The notes: generated by a model from the sequence alone, not told the origin. A stretch of 64,000 nt of DNA from Sulfolobus sp. S-194 (GCF_012222305.1 NZ_CP035730.1:1302001-1366000), one strand, 5' to 3'. Counted from the stretch's first letter, positions 29,275 through 38,710 are shown. Numbers and translations are program-made.

Positions 29275-29832
29275 TTAAATTTTTAATTTATCTAACATAT
29301 TTTGTAGATCTTGTAATAAGGTAGAAATATTAATATAATCTTGAGATCTCTTCACAACCCTAATACGTTTATCTATCTGAACTGTGGTAAAATTCCTTGA
29401 GATCATTTTAAAATCTAGGTCATTAGTTATGATTATTCCATAATTGGCTACATTTCCAACTAATGGGAGCACAGAAGGAATATTTAAATTAATTTTCTTA
29501 TTATAATCACTCTCTAATTCTAAGTAAACTTCATAACACCACACAATATCTTCTATATCTAGAGAAAATTTTTCCTTTAAGTACAATAGAAAATACTCAA
29601 CCCATTTTTGGGCTTCATCACCAGTAAAAATAATTTGCTTAACAAAACTGTCATTTCTCTCATCTAATATTAAATTTACATTAGTATTGCCAACCTTAAA
29701 TTCTAGTGAATTAGTCATAAAAATTGTACTAAAAAGATTTTGTGGAAGAGGCCTTACGAAGTTAATAGAGTAGACAAGATCCCTTATTTTCGAATTCTTT
29801 TCAAAACTTCTTTCTTCATCATTTCCTTGCAT
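29275..29832 (-). CDS. Unknown protein of the hydrogenase operon
   Basis: The 185-residue soluble protein is mixed alpha/beta and overlaps the preceding gene by 49 bases, a sign of tight coupling. It contains LEFKVGNTNVNLIL, then a helix (AQKWVEYFLLYLKEKF) and INLNIPSVLPLVGNVANYG. The last part recalls the 22572-23183 protein beside hypA, weakly. There are no catalytic clusters or cysteines arranged for metal. I cannot assign a function. Context points to maturation or assembly of the Isp-type hydrogenase. Confidence 0.55.
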   Translation of the reverse strand: MQGNDEERSFEKNSKIRDLVYSINFVRPLPQNLFSTIFMTNSLEFKVGNTNVNLILDERNDSFVKQIIFTGDEAQKWVEYFLLYLKEKFSLDIEDIVWCYEVYLELESDYNKKINLNIPSVLPLVGNVANYGIIITNDLDFKMISRNFTTVQIDKRIRVVKRSQDYINISTLLQDLQNMLDKLKI

Positions 29833-30230
29833 ATTTTACCCCATTCACTAATTTCTCCTTCTTCATTTATAACTTCACATTCAATAACTGTTAAATTTGA
29901 AGGAAGAGCTCCTAAGACTCTCGCCATTCGTAAAAAACTGTCCACATCCATATAATATGCCTTTAAGTTAGAATACACGTTAAGAAAATCTGAAAAAACA
30001 CTATCTTCAAATTCAGGCTTATAAATCCTTAATTCTTGTTTACCTCTTTTTTCACTCGCTAAAAGAATAAGATTATCAATATCAAGTTCAGATAAAAAAG
30101 TAGATGCCTTAATAGCTCCTAAACTAAAATCTATTACCTCTATGTTTTCTCTTCTTAACTCTTCCATTACTAGTAATGGTATTTGATAATCTCCCTTATA
30201 CCAATAACCTATTGATCCGATTTTTGGCAT
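29784..30230 (-). CDS. Small protein resembling a degenerate hydrogenase protease
   Basis: The 148-residue protein begins MPKIGSIGYWYKGDYQIPLL, reminiscent of the G-x-G-N-x-x-x-x-D-D-G start of HycI-type proteases but lacking the asparagine and acid pair. It then has VIDFSLGAI and LDIDNLILLASEK, the positions where such proteases have VIDLG and the second aspartate. So it may be a non-catalytic relative used as a chaperone, though the match is by pattern only. It overlaps its neighbours on both sides (22 and 49 bases). Confidence 0.45.
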   Translation of the reverse strand: MPKIGSIGYWYKGDYQIPLLVMEELRRENIEVIDFSLGAIKASTFLSELDIDNLILLASEKRGKQELRIYKPEFEDSVFSDFLNVYSNLKAYYMDVDSFLRMARVLGALPSNLTVIECEVINEEGEISEWGKICKEMMKKEVLKRIRK

Positions 30231-30526
30231 TTCCTCAACCCTTTAGGCTTTATAGCTTGAGCAATCTGCCATAATATATCTTCTGGGTTTTCGACATTTA
30301 ATGGAGTCATATTAGAAGCTATTGAGGTTAGCCTCCTTCTTTCATCAATTAAACTACCACTCTCCTTTAATTCGATATTTATATTATACTCCTTCAATAT
30401 TTCTTTTAAAATTGAGAGAGAATCATCTCTTGAAATTTTTATAGGATATATTATCTTTCTTGTTTCCTCTTCTATGTTTTTCACTATTTTATCGACACCT
30501 AAAAAACGGAATAAAAAATCACTCAT
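30209..30526 (-). CDS. Small soluble protein of the isp operon, unknown function
   Basis: The 105-residue protein has no membrane segment. It starts MSDFLFRFLGVDKIV, followed by a charged alpha/beta region and a helical C-terminus ending LRKCQKSDQ. Its ATG overlaps the stop of isp2 in an ATGA arrangement, which is strong evidence for co-translation. No family is recognised. Confidence 0.55.
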   Translation of the reverse strand: MSDFLFRFLGVDKIVKNIEEETRKIIYPIKISRDDSLSILKEILKEYNINIELKESGSLIDERRRLTSIASNMTPLNVENPEDILWQIAQAIKPKGLRKCQKSDQ

Positions 30527-31800
30527 ACCTTTATACCCCTATCCATAAGTTCAGTGAAATACACTACTTTAAAATCAGCTTGCTTCTCTTTAACAGCGTT
30601 TTCTAAAGATAGCATACAATTTGGATCAAACACTATAACGCTTTTACCTCCCCATTTCTTCAATTGCGTAATTACGTAATTCCTTACTTTTCTAACTATG
30701 TCTTTCTTCTCCTCGATCAATTCTAAATGATGAGGACAAGTATATAGTTTGTCTGATGAAGGACTCTCCTTAGGTTCTATAAATTGTGGTGCAGTTAATC
30801 TTAATATTTCTCTCGGTGGTTCTTCTACCCCTCCTAATCTACTAAGGAACTCTGAATAATGAACTGTAGTAGGCGAAGTTATGTCAGCCTTTTCTAACTT
30901 TACTTTTCCCTGCTTATACATATCATATACAGTCTTAGTCAAATGTTCGACTGGTAATGGTGGATTCTCTTTTATGCTTTTAGGTCCTTGCCATCTTAAC
31001 CAGAAATAGGCAGAACCATCAGTAGTTATTATTTTCTTTACGTTCAATTCCTTAGCAACACTATATGCATTTTCTAATAGCTCTCTACCTGTCTCAAAAT
31101 CTCCTACAAAATAAGCATAGTATCCTGGATCACTGACTTTATAACTAACTGTTACACTTATTTTTAATTTATTAAATATATTTAATACTGAACTTAATAT
31201 ATTGGTATTCTGCACTTCTAATGGTGATGGAACATAAAGCACCTCACTATCTTTCTTATCAACATTAAAACCTATTTTGTTAGCAATTTCACTCCACTTA
31301 CCTAAATCTATACCTAAGGCGTTCTTCATATCTTTAGAATTCTTAGATAATTTTTCAGCACTTTCATAATTAAACCCAGAGTAATGAAGTATTCTTCTCA
31401 TTAAAAGTGCCGTATACCAATTGGGTACTTCCATTGGAGATGTGAAAGTACATGCACCACATGCAGTACAATCATATGCAGATTCTGTCCAATGAGTAAA
31501 CTCTTTGCCACTTATTTTTCTTAGCCTTAGATACCTTGCTACTATACCATAAGCAGTGTAGAACATTGAATATAATTTATTAATCTCATAAGTCCTCCAC
31601 GCTGGAACGTCATAAAATTTCTTTGTTTCTAACCAGAATGGACAACTATAGCTACATATTCCACATCTCATGCAATTCTCAATACCCATTACATCAGCGG
31701 GCGAAAGTTCATCTAGTGTTCTTGAGGCTAATTTTCTATTTATTTCAATCCTACCTTTACTCACTCTAAATCCCCCACATTTAAACTCTTCTCTTACCAT
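30523..31800 (-). CDS. isp2: Isp2: Fe-S electron-transfer subunit linked to hydrogenase
   Basis: The protein (425 residues from the ATG at 31800, which overlaps the isp1 end by 20 bases) is related to the HdrD/Fe-S subunits of heterodisulfide reductases. It has a full [4Fe-4S] motif, ENCMRCGICSYSCPFW. A second motif, YDCTACGACTFTSPMEVP, has its fourth cysteine replaced by serine. Further on are YTCPHHLEL and FDPNCML, remnants of a CCG-like region. With Isp1 it passes electrons from the Tat-exported hydrogenase to the membrane quinone pool. The upstream extension to 31875 lies in isp1 and is not the start. Confidence 0.85.
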   Translation of the reverse strand: MVREEFKCGGFRVSKGRIEINRKLASRTLDELSPADVMGIENCMRCGICSYSCPFWLETKKFYDVPAWRTYEINKLYSMFYTAYGIVARYLRLRKISGKEFTHWTESAYDCTACGACTFTSPMEVPNWYTALLMRRILHYSGFNYESAEKLSKNSKDMKNALGIDLGKWSEIANKIGFNVDKKDSEVLYVPSPLEVQNTNILSSVLNIFNKLKISVTVSYKVSDPGYYAYFVGDFETGRELLENAYSVAKELNVKKIITTDGSAYFWLRWQGPKSIKENPPLPVEHLTKTVYDMYKQGKVKLEKADITSPTTVHYSEFLSRLGGVEEPPREILRLTAPQFIEPKESPSSDKLYTCPHHLELIEEKKDIVRKVRNYVITQLKKWGGKSVIVFDPNCMLSLENAVKEKQADFKVVYFTELMDRGIKV

Positions 31801-32668
31801 ATACACTACCAGCAAACCCTTTCTGTACATAATACCAGAACATATGGAAGGCTTTGCTGAATGGCGTGTAACCAATAAATATTCCCACTAGGGCTATATG
31901 TAAACCGTACCAGTTAGCTTGATTTGGTATTCCTAGATATGGGAATGACCAGTCATATGCTGCTCCTAATCCAGTAACTATAATTGCAGCTAGTAAGATT
32001 AAGAATACATAATCTCCAACACTACTTATGAGCCTATGTCTTGTTGCATCATCAACAACCCTAGTTACTATATAACCTACTAGACCAGCTAAAGCTAATA
32101 GTGCCATAAAGCTACCATTAACTATTACAGATAATATACCCCATGGGGATATAGTATTTGTTGCAACTTCAGCTGAATTCCAAGCACCAACCGGATTTAG
32201 GATACCTCCATGAGAAAAGGAAGAAGAACCTAAAACGCCTAATTGATACCCTGATGTATATGATTCTGGAACCGAAGCCGGCATTAACCAACCTAAGATG
32301 TTTTGAATACCAGTTAACCCACTAAAGATATAATTCCAAGCTATTATATGAATACCTACTACTATAATTAATCCTAGTATAAAGACATGATTAAAAATCG
32401 TTTCTATTATCAGTAATGGATCTTTTCTTGCAGCTCTTCCAAATGGCCTAGGGATAGCACTTATGGCTTCTTTAAATTCTCTACTAAATCCTACTTCTCC
32501 TTTTACACTAGCCCTTGAAAATAGAAATTCTCTAGCTATTCTATAAATTACACCAAACACAAAAAATACAATCCCTAGCGGAAAAATTACGTTTAATCCC
32601 CACCAATAAAGGCTTAAGGGAGTGCTTGGACCTCCATTAGCACCTATTGCGGCATGTACTACTATCAA
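31781..32668 (-). CDS. isp1: Isp1: membrane b-type cytochrome-like subunit
   Basis: The 295-residue protein has about five transmembrane helices, with histidines in helices suited to haem b: NHVFILGLIIVVGIHIIAW, GLHIALVGIFIGY. It is of the NarI/HdrE type, taking electrons from Isp2 and reducing quinone (caldariellaquinone-type in Sulfolobales). It starts at TTG 32668, directly after the hynL stop and with the Shine-Dalgarno-like gagggtga inside hynL. The gene order hynS-hynL-isp1-isp2 supports the role. Confidence 0.85.
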   Translation of the reverse strand: MIVVHAAIGANGGPSTPLSLYWWGLNVIFPLGIVFFVFGVIYRIAREFLFSRASVKGEVGFSREFKEAISAIPRPFGRAARKDPLLIIETIFNHVFILGLIIVVGIHIIAWNYIFSGLTGIQNILGWLMPASVPESYTSGYQLGVLGSSSFSHGGILNPVGAWNSAEVATNTISPWGILSVIVNGSFMALLALAGLVGYIVTRVVDDATRHRLISSVGDYVFLILLAAIIVTGLGAAYDWSFPYLGIPNQANWYGLHIALVGIFIGYTPFSKAFHMFWYYVQKGFAGSVYGKRRV

Positions 32669-34930
32669 TCATTTCACCCTCATGGCAAATTTATAGAATG
32701 CCTTTATAGATTCACTTAGATCTATCGGAGCACCTAGGGTTATATATCTTACCTTCCCATTGGGTAATACTACATGGACCCCGCAAACAAAGCATGGATC
32801 AAATGATCTTAATGTAGCAGCAAATTCAAAACCATCCCACTGTTCTAATGGAGTCACAGTTAACTTTGGTACTCCTTTAATATTATATCCTGGATTACCT
32901 TGAATAACCTCCTCAAATGTTCCAGCACCATCGTTTTGTGCTAGTAGTGGATATGGTGAAATTGTACCAATAACATCTGAATAGGAATTCTTAACTCTAG
33001 GACCCGAATTAACAGTTGTTGGTTGTATCTGTTGTGGATTTATAGTAGGTACTGTGGGACCACTACCTAATGCTATTACTTCTGAATGCCATTGAGCTCC
33101 TCTAGGAGCTTCTTTAAGTCCTACACCTATTGCGACATCTGTATTAGTATTCTTCTTATAAGTCCAATCATATTGATTACCTCTACTTACAGTAGTCTGT
33201 CCATTTTTGATATAATTAACTGCTGAGAACCAGGCTATCCACGCTCCTCCAGCATCTAATGCACATGCATGAGCTCTTGCCCTCATTCTCTCTACAGCAT
33301 TAGTTGTTACAGTAACGGTTCCATTAGATAGTTTAGATGAAACCATCCATGGAGATACATATTTAATCTCTATTTCACCTTGTAATTCTTGTGGTAAAGC
33401 TATTCTTGATGAGATGGTTTGTGGTAAATTCCACGTAACTGACTGTTCGTTGCTATTGTATTGTATTTCTATTCCAGCAGCAGAGTACACTGCGGAATAA
33501 ATTGGTTCTGGTGCTTGTGACTGTAGTACCTGAGCCCACATTACTGCCTGCGGATCGGCCTCAACATTAAAGAAATAATTCATTATAGGTTTATGACCTG
33601 AATATGGAACAAGCCTAGGTGACATTGCCCAACTATACTTATTTTGTGAATTACCACTACCAAACGGATATCCTCTAGCTAGTGGATTTGGTATAGTCCA
33701 TTTTCTCCACGGATGATACGGACTTACTGAATTACCTATAGGATCTTGAGAAATACCAGACACTTCTGATGGAACCTCTGAATTATTTACCCAATCCTCA
33801 TAAAATGAGGACTCAACAAATTCTCTCATTCCTAGAGTAATATCAATTAGACTATTAGTTACTAATTCTGGTGGTGAATTTGGACTCTTTTGTATAACTA
33901 AACCAGGCTTTACTACTCTTGCCCTTCCCCATGCACCCATATTTTCATAAGTAGCATCATAAGGCATAACACTTGTAGAAGATGGTGTGACACTAGGAGC
34001 TTCAGAAACATCACTTTGTCCGTAACATAAGAAATTACCGGGTCTGTTTCCCATTTCAGCAAAACCTAAGTTATTAAAGTATTTGTCATAATATGCTTGT
34101 ACACCGAAAGCATTACCATAATCATTTAAGAATAAGTTCAATACCTCCCAATAAGCCACTTGTTTCTTCGCATATGCTGTGCCATCAACTAACCTATACA
34201 AGTATCTTTGTAGGTTTTCAACAGTAGCTGGTACTCCTATTCCACCTGGAACCATGGTTATGGGGTGCGGAACTCTTAAGTAGTATAATAATTCTGCCTC
34301 ATGCATTATTCTCCATGTATAAGCTCCTTCTAACCATATAGCACCTATAATTGGCACTAATCCATCCATTATGTCAGCTACAGTCCGCATTGTAACTCCG
34401 CTGAACTTTAACTCACTAGGCGCTCCGTTTGGAAAAGCCTCAGAATATTCTAAGACTTTACTTATAGGTGTTTGCTGTGCTAATTGGTAGATTTCTGGTG
34501 GATAATAACCAGCGATCTTAAAGAACAATGAGCTCCAATCTGGCCCTCCTAAAGCTGTAAGATGAGTTGTAGCATCATACACCATTGCAGCATCGTTAGC
34601 TAACATGATAGTTTCTAATCCCAATGGTGGTGGTGCGTATCCTCCCATTGCCATCTCTTGTGCTATTCTCTCTATAAATTGATGATGTTCTCCACATATT
34701 CCACACTCTCTTGAGCTTAACATTATTACATCTGGTGCTGGCTTATTTCTCATAAAGATTTCAAATCCTCTAAACATTCCTGCTCCGGCATAAGCTTCAG
34801 TAGCTCTTACCTGATTCTCTCCTTCTATGCTTACACTAACTTGAATACCTAATTCTGGTTTAATTCTAACTATTGGTTCTATTACAACTGGTTTAGTCCA
34901 ATCATATTTAAATAGATAGGAAGAACCCAT
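32669..34930 (-). CDS. hynL: [NiFe] hydrogenase large subunit HynL (hydrogenase 1)
   Basis: The protein has 753 residues, long for the family. It has the two active-site motifs: SRECGICGEHH near residues 73-83 and SFDPCFVCGVH near 709-719, where four cysteines bind Ni and Fe. After the histidine comes a 34-residue tail to be cut by the protease. The arginine motif appears as EAPRGAQWH. The sequence contains several Ser/Asn/Gln-rich insertions. Together with Tat-type HynS and Isp1/Isp2 it forms the membrane H2-uptake enzyme of the crenarchaeal group 1 type. It sits one base after hynS. Confidence 0.93.
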   Translation of the reverse strand: MGSSYLFKYDWTKPVVIEPIVRIKPELGIQVSVSIEGENQVRATEAYAGAGMFRGFEIFMRNKPAPDVIMLSSRECGICGEHHQFIERIAQEMAMGGYAPPPLGLETIMLANDAAMVYDATTHLTALGGPDWSSLFFKIAGYYPPEIYQLAQQTPISKVLEYSEAFPNGAPSELKFSGVTMRTVADIMDGLVPIIGAIWLEGAYTWRIMHEAELLYYLRVPHPITMVPGGIGVPATVENLQRYLYRLVDGTAYAKKQVAYWEVLNLFLNDYGNAFGVQAYYDKYFNNLGFAEMGNRPGNFLCYGQSDVSEAPSVTPSSTSVMPYDATYENMGAWGRARVVKPGLVIQKSPNSPPELVTNSLIDITLGMREFVESSFYEDWVNNSEVPSEVSGISQDPIGNSVSPYHPWRKWTIPNPLARGYPFGSGNSQNKYSWAMSPRLVPYSGHKPIMNYFFNVEADPQAVMWAQVLQSQAPEPIYSAVYSAAGIEIQYNSNEQSVTWNLPQTISSRIALPQELQGEIEIKYVSPWMVSSKLSNGTVTVTTNAVERMRARAHACALDAGGAWIAWFSAVNYIKNGQTTVSRGNQYDWTYKKNTNTDVAIGVGLKEAPRGAQWHSEVIALGSGPTVPTINPQQIQPTTVNSGPRVKNSYSDVIGTISPYPLLAQNDGAGTFEEVIQGNPGYNIKGVPKLTVTPLEQWDGFEFAATLRSFDPCFVCGVHVVLPNGKVRYITLGAPIDLSESIKAFYKFAMRVK

Positions 34931-34931
34931 T

Positions 34932-36281
34932 TTAGCTCACCCCCCTCGCCTTAGGAACTGTGGGTTTACCTCTTCTTCTAGATAAGAAATAGGAACCTAC
35001 ACCTACAACTATACCAGCACCTACAGCTGCTGCTAATAAAGTTGTAGAGGGTAAGGTTGGTGCATTAGGTGGAGCATAGAAGGGTTCATATAGGTCTGGA
35101 AATCCCGGTGCAGTACAAGCAATACATACACCACCTCTTGTACATCCACCAACACCGCCAACCCAACCTAGACGTGGTGCTGGACTGTTTGCTTCTGTAC
35201 CTTTACACCCTAAACTATATGTACATTGCGGGTCTCCGAAATTCTTTGCAAATATACCCTGAGCGAAGAATCCAGCTCTGGGACAATTTTGATGAGTTTC
35301 ATTACCATAGAAATATTTTGGCCTATTAAATATATCAATAGTCGAAGATGGTGGAGGGGCTAATCCTCTAACATATAAAACTCCAGCGACTAGAGTCCTC
35401 ATTATCCAGTCACCTGCTGGTGGATCTGCTGCTATAGCAACTATTGGCTGTCCTAATTTACTCTGCCAATGATAACTAGGTCCAGGGTATGCAGTATTAT
35501 AAGGAGAATTAGTTGCAGAATATATATCTTCATCTATAACTTGTTCGCCTCTAAAGTAGCCTAAATCTTTCTCATAAACTTCATGTAAATATGCTGGAAA
35601 ACCTAGTATTCCTCTATAAGGATCATCTAACATACCCATAGCATATGTTGGAGATCTTTGACCTAATCCATTGGTTGTAGCAGGAATTCCTCCATAGGTT
35701 GCACATGCTCCAGTTGCATAAACAAGTGCAGCTCTCTTCATTAAATTAAATACAAACTCATCGCATAATAGTACGTGGCCACCTGGTGTTCTTCCAGCTG
35801 AACACCAGAAAGAATCTGAGGGCTTTTTATAGTATAGCCCAAATTCATCAAACATTGTACCTTCTACTACTAACACATAAGGATCAAATACTCCAGCTAA
35901 TGCAGCTTCCATTGTCGGATACGCCATATCATCTTGAGGCATTAAAATCGGGTGATAAACTAGGTTTATGTTTCCAACATTCGTTATTGATGGACTTCTT
36001 AATGTAACTGGTTGAAGATTTAATGTGACTTGTGTTACTACATCCTCTACGGATGGATTCATAGCATCTATAAAGGCTATAGTATTTCCTCCACACCATC
36101 CGTTTCCAGTCCATATAATGTTTATTGGGTCTGACAATGCGTCATTAGCCATGTTAAATAAGTCCTTCCATGTTAATCCTTTTTCTACCATCCATGCAGT
36201 AAGTCCAGTTATTCCGGCTAATTTCATGAAGTCTCTTCTGCTTATCCCTACCTTAACTTGTTTAGGCTTCGGCTCTTCCAC
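34932..36281 (-). CDS. hynS: [NiFe] hydrogenase small subunit HynS, Tat-exported (hydrogenase 1)
   Basis: The 449-residue protein starts at GTG 36281 and has the Tat motif SRRDFMKLAG near residues 14-23, so the folded dimer is exported. The first proximal-cluster motif is NGWCGGNTIAF (Cys 63, Asn 66): the usual second cysteine of CxxC is Asn. Other ligands are TGACATYGG, NETHQNCPRAG (distal, with His), SLGCKG and GVCIACTAPGFPD. A C-terminal transmembrane helix with the tail LSRRRGK anchors it. The residues between GCKG and GVCIAC (NSPAPRLGW) lack the cysteine expected for the medial cluster; a nearby GGC may replace it. Confidence 0.93.
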   Translation of the reverse strand: MEEPKPKQVKVGISRRDFMKLAGITGLTAWMVEKGLTWKDLFNMANDALSDPINIIWTGNGWCGGNTIAFIDAMNPSVEDVVTQVTLNLQPVTLRSPSITNVGNINLVYHPILMPQDDMAYPTMEAALAGVFDPYVLVVEGTMFDEFGLYYKKPSDSFWCSAGRTPGGHVLLCDEFVFNLMKRAALVYATGACATYGGIPATTNGLGQRSPTYAMGMLDDPYRGILGFPAYLHEVYEKDLGYFRGEQVIDEDIYSATNSPYNTAYPGPSYHWQSKLGQPIVAIAADPPAGDWIMRTLVAGVLYVRGLAPPPSSTIDIFNRPKYFYGNETHQNCPRAGFFAQGIFAKNFGDPQCTYSLGCKGTEANSPAPRLGWVGGVGGCTRGGVCIACTAPGFPDLYEPFYAPPNAPTLPSTTLLAAAVGAGIVVGVGSYFLSRRRGKPTVPKARGVS

Positions 36282-36318
36282 TTTAATCCCCTTTACTAGG
36301 TATATTATAGTATAGTGT

Positions 36319-36328
36319 ATTTATAAAT
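36319..36328 (-). promoter_or_regulatory. TATA box of the hynSL-isp operon
   Basis: The sequence atttataaat lies on the minus strand about 40 bases before the GTG of hynS. That gives a transcript start near 36295 and a short leader containing aaagggg as ribosome-binding site. This single promoter probably drives the whole operon down to 27290. Confidence 0.6.
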
Positions 36329-36361
36329 TTTTCTTACAAACTTAGGATATCATATTTTTTA

Positions 36362-37369
36362 TTAGTTATATTGAAATTTATTAAAATAGTAATAAAGTAT
36401 AGGCAGAAGCGATATAATGAAAGACGAAGAAGACAACGCATACGTTATAGAAACTAAATTATAAAAATAACTAACCGAGGCACCATAAAATATTTCGGCT
36501 ATTGATGGTAAAAAGCATAGATAGGGCAGTACTTTTTTATCATTTACGTTATCTTTTTTATCAACATAATAAAGCAATAATGCAATTCCTAGTAAAGTTA
36601 TTATTGCATATGGTATCTCATTTAAGGTTAATGAATAATAAAATTCTGTTACTGAAATTGCAATGGCTAATAAACTAAACAAAAGAAAGTAAAAGAAATT
36701 TAATTTTCTTTTTATATAATTAATAGAGAAATATATAGATAAACAGACGGAGATAAATAATTCTAACAAAGATGCTTCATTTATAGGATCGTGAGATAGT
36801 GGCAAAATTGAATGAGTCATCTCTGAGGCTATATTTGGCCCTGCAAAGACCAAGAATGAAAGAAATAATACATATTTATTTCTATATTTATAACTTAAAT
36901 AAGCGATTTCTGGAAAGATCATAAGAAAGAACATGAAAGAATTTACAACCTCTAAAACTGCTGGTACTATAATCTGCGATATTTGTAATGAGAAGCTTGG
37001 AATATCGGTTCCATAAAAATATAAACTATATAACGCATTAGTTAAATCTCCTCTCACGATTTCATAATAGAGTAAGCTCATAAGAATCTCTTGGAATACC
37101 ACTGAGGATACTATCGCAAATTTATATTTTCCCAAATTATAACCTAATTGTATAATTAACCAGAAGTAGACTGAAATAAGCAAGGAAAGGATTAGGTCAT
37201 GAGGTGATAGAAGAACTAAGAACATTGCAGTAGTTATATAACTTGTTAAAAGAATGAAATATCCTATCTTATTTTTTAGAGAGAATTCATAAGATATAGT
37301 GACTATTATAGTCATCAGTAATATATAGATTATATAAAGGATAATTAATGAGTGGGTCTCACCATTCAT
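36362..37369 (-). CDS. Polytopic membrane protein next to the hydrogenase operon, unknown
   Basis: I take the ATG at 37369 as start (335 residues); an upstream in-frame start at 37477 would run into the divergent gene's coding region and is less likely. The protein has about nine to ten hydrophobic helices. Histidines in SPHDLILSLL and THSILPLSHDPINE lie near membrane faces and could bind metal or haem. It is on the same strand as hynS, separated from it by 80 bases with the hynS promoter between, so the genes can be regulated separately. No family is recognised. Confidence 0.6.
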   Translation of the reverse strand: MNGETHSLIILYIIYILLMTIIVTISYEFSLKNKIGYFILLTSYITTAMFLVLLSPHDLILSLLISVYFWLIIQLGYNLGKYKFAIVSSVVFQEILMSLLYYEIVRGDLTNALYSLYFYGTDIPSFSLQISQIIVPAVLEVVNSFMFFLMIFPEIAYLSYKYRNKYVLFLSFLVFAGPNIASEMTHSILPLSHDPINEASLLELFISVCLSIYFSINYIKRKLNFFYFLLFSLLAIAISVTEFYYSLTLNEIPYAIITLLGIALLLYYVDKKDNVNDKKVLPYLCFLPSIAEIFYGASVSYFYNLVSITYALSSSSFIISLLPILYYYFNKFQYN

Positions 37370-37453
37370 ATAATTACATTTCACAGAAATAAATATAAAG
37401 TTTACTATAATATACCTAGTATTGCTTATTAACCTCAAAAATAAATTATATTT

Positions 37454-38710
37454 ATGAACTTTCTTTCCTGGAATCAAGCAATTAATGAGAATAAAGATTT
37501 AATTTTACTTTTCATGATAACGAGCTGGTGTGAAACTTGTGAAGAACAGGAAAAAGAATTGGAAATTATACATAATGAGAGAATTAGTTTAGTTAAGGAA
37601 GACGCTGATGAGAGAATAGATTTAGGAGTCCGTTATACACCCCAGATATATCCTTGCATTAGTTTTATACATAAAGATTCAGTTCTAGGTGGAACTTACG
37701 GTTTAATAAAAAGGGATAAAATTCAAGAAATGATTAATCAAGCTTTAGATTTAATTGATAAAAAGGGTAAAATTGTAAATCCGCCAAAATTATCTTACAG
37801 ACTTGATAAGTTTTCTCCCCAATATGCTTTAAATCACATACTGAAGGTTTGTGAGGGTTATTTCGATTGGAAAGAAGGAGGATTTGAAAAGGAGCCAAAA
37901 TATGTTTCTCCAGAAGTTTTACAACTATTTTTACGTTTTGAAGATTATTATCACAAATTAATGGTAGAAGTAACATTAGATAACGCTATTGAATATTTGT
38001 GGAATGAAGGTTTTTATTTATTCTCTAAGTCTATCGACTGGAAAGAGCCCTATACTGCAAAACTACTAGACTATAATGCTGAAATGACTAAGACACTACT
38101 TAAAGCTTATGAGGTTTTAAAAGAGGATACATACTTAGATTACGCTATAAAAACTGTAGATTGGATGGTAAGAAGAAGAGAAAAGTCGGGATATTTCATT
38201 AACTGCGAATTTCAAGGGAGGAAAGAAGATAAAAGACCATTTTTAAACGTGAATGCTAATGTGGGTGACGCTTTATTACAAGTCTATAAAGTCACTGATG
38301 ATGAGAAATATTTTGAAATAGCTAAAGACTTAGAGGAAAAACTGATAATTTCACATGAACTTAATAAAAATACTACCCCATATTTAATAGACATAGCTTC
38401 TTATCTTAGATTTTTATCAAAAATTGACCAGAGTAAAGCGAGAAAGTTACTTGGAATTTTGAATGATTATGAAGGAATAGAAGCATATTATGACGTAACA
38501 CTAAAATATGCTAAGGATAATTTAATTGGACGTTATTATTTTTTATATGATAATTCAATTCTAGCTGAGACATTCATAAATCTGGGTTTTTTGGATAAAG
38601 CTAAGAAGATAATTGACTCTTTTCTTGGTTCGTTCGGAATTTTCACTTATTTTAATCAAGCAAAATATGCGTTGATCTTAGGTGAGCTATATGGTTTATT
38701 TCCTTACTAA
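37454..38710 (+). CDS. Thioredoxin-domain/DUF255-like protein (YyaL/SPATA20 type, short)
   Basis: The N-terminal 110 residues are a thioredoxin-fold domain with the motif SWCETCEEQEKELE and YTPQIYPCISFI (cis-Pro region). The rest is alpha-helical and resembles the alpha/alpha-barrel of DUF255 proteins, with WKEGGFEKEPKY near residue 140 a family landmark. At 418 residues it is much shorter than the usual 600-700, so the barrel is reduced. It starts at an ATG divergent from the previous gene and overlaps the next one by 29 bases. A redox role is plausible, but substrate and partner are unknown. Confidence 0.75.
   Translation: MNFLSWNQAINENKDLILLFMITSWCETCEEQEKELEIIHNERISLVKEDADERIDLGVRYTPQIYPCISFIHKDSVLGGTYGLIKRDKIQEMINQALDLIDKKGKIVNPPKLSYRLDKFSPQYALNHILKVCEGYFDWKEGGFEKEPKYVSPEVLQLFLRFEDYYHKLMVEVTLDNAIEYLWNEGFYLFSKSIDWKEPYTAKLLDYNAEMTKTLLKAYEVLKEDTYLDYAIKTVDWMVRRREKSGYFINCEFQGRKEDKRPFLNVNANVGDALLQVYKVTDDEKYFEIAKDLEEKLIISHELNKNTTPYLIDIASYLRFLSKIDQSKARKLLGILNDYEGIEAYYDVTLKYAKDNLIGRYYFLYDNSILAETFINLGFLDKAKKIIDSFLGSFGIFTYFNQAKYALILGELYGLFPY

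Noticed and set aside
31801-31875. Upstream start for Isp2
   Set aside because: It lies within isp1 coding sequence; the ATG at 31800 gives the protein start expected for the family.
37370-37477. Upstream start for the membrane protein at 36362-37369
   Set aside because: The added 36 residues overlap the start of the divergent gene, and the hydrophobic pattern begins at the inner ATG.
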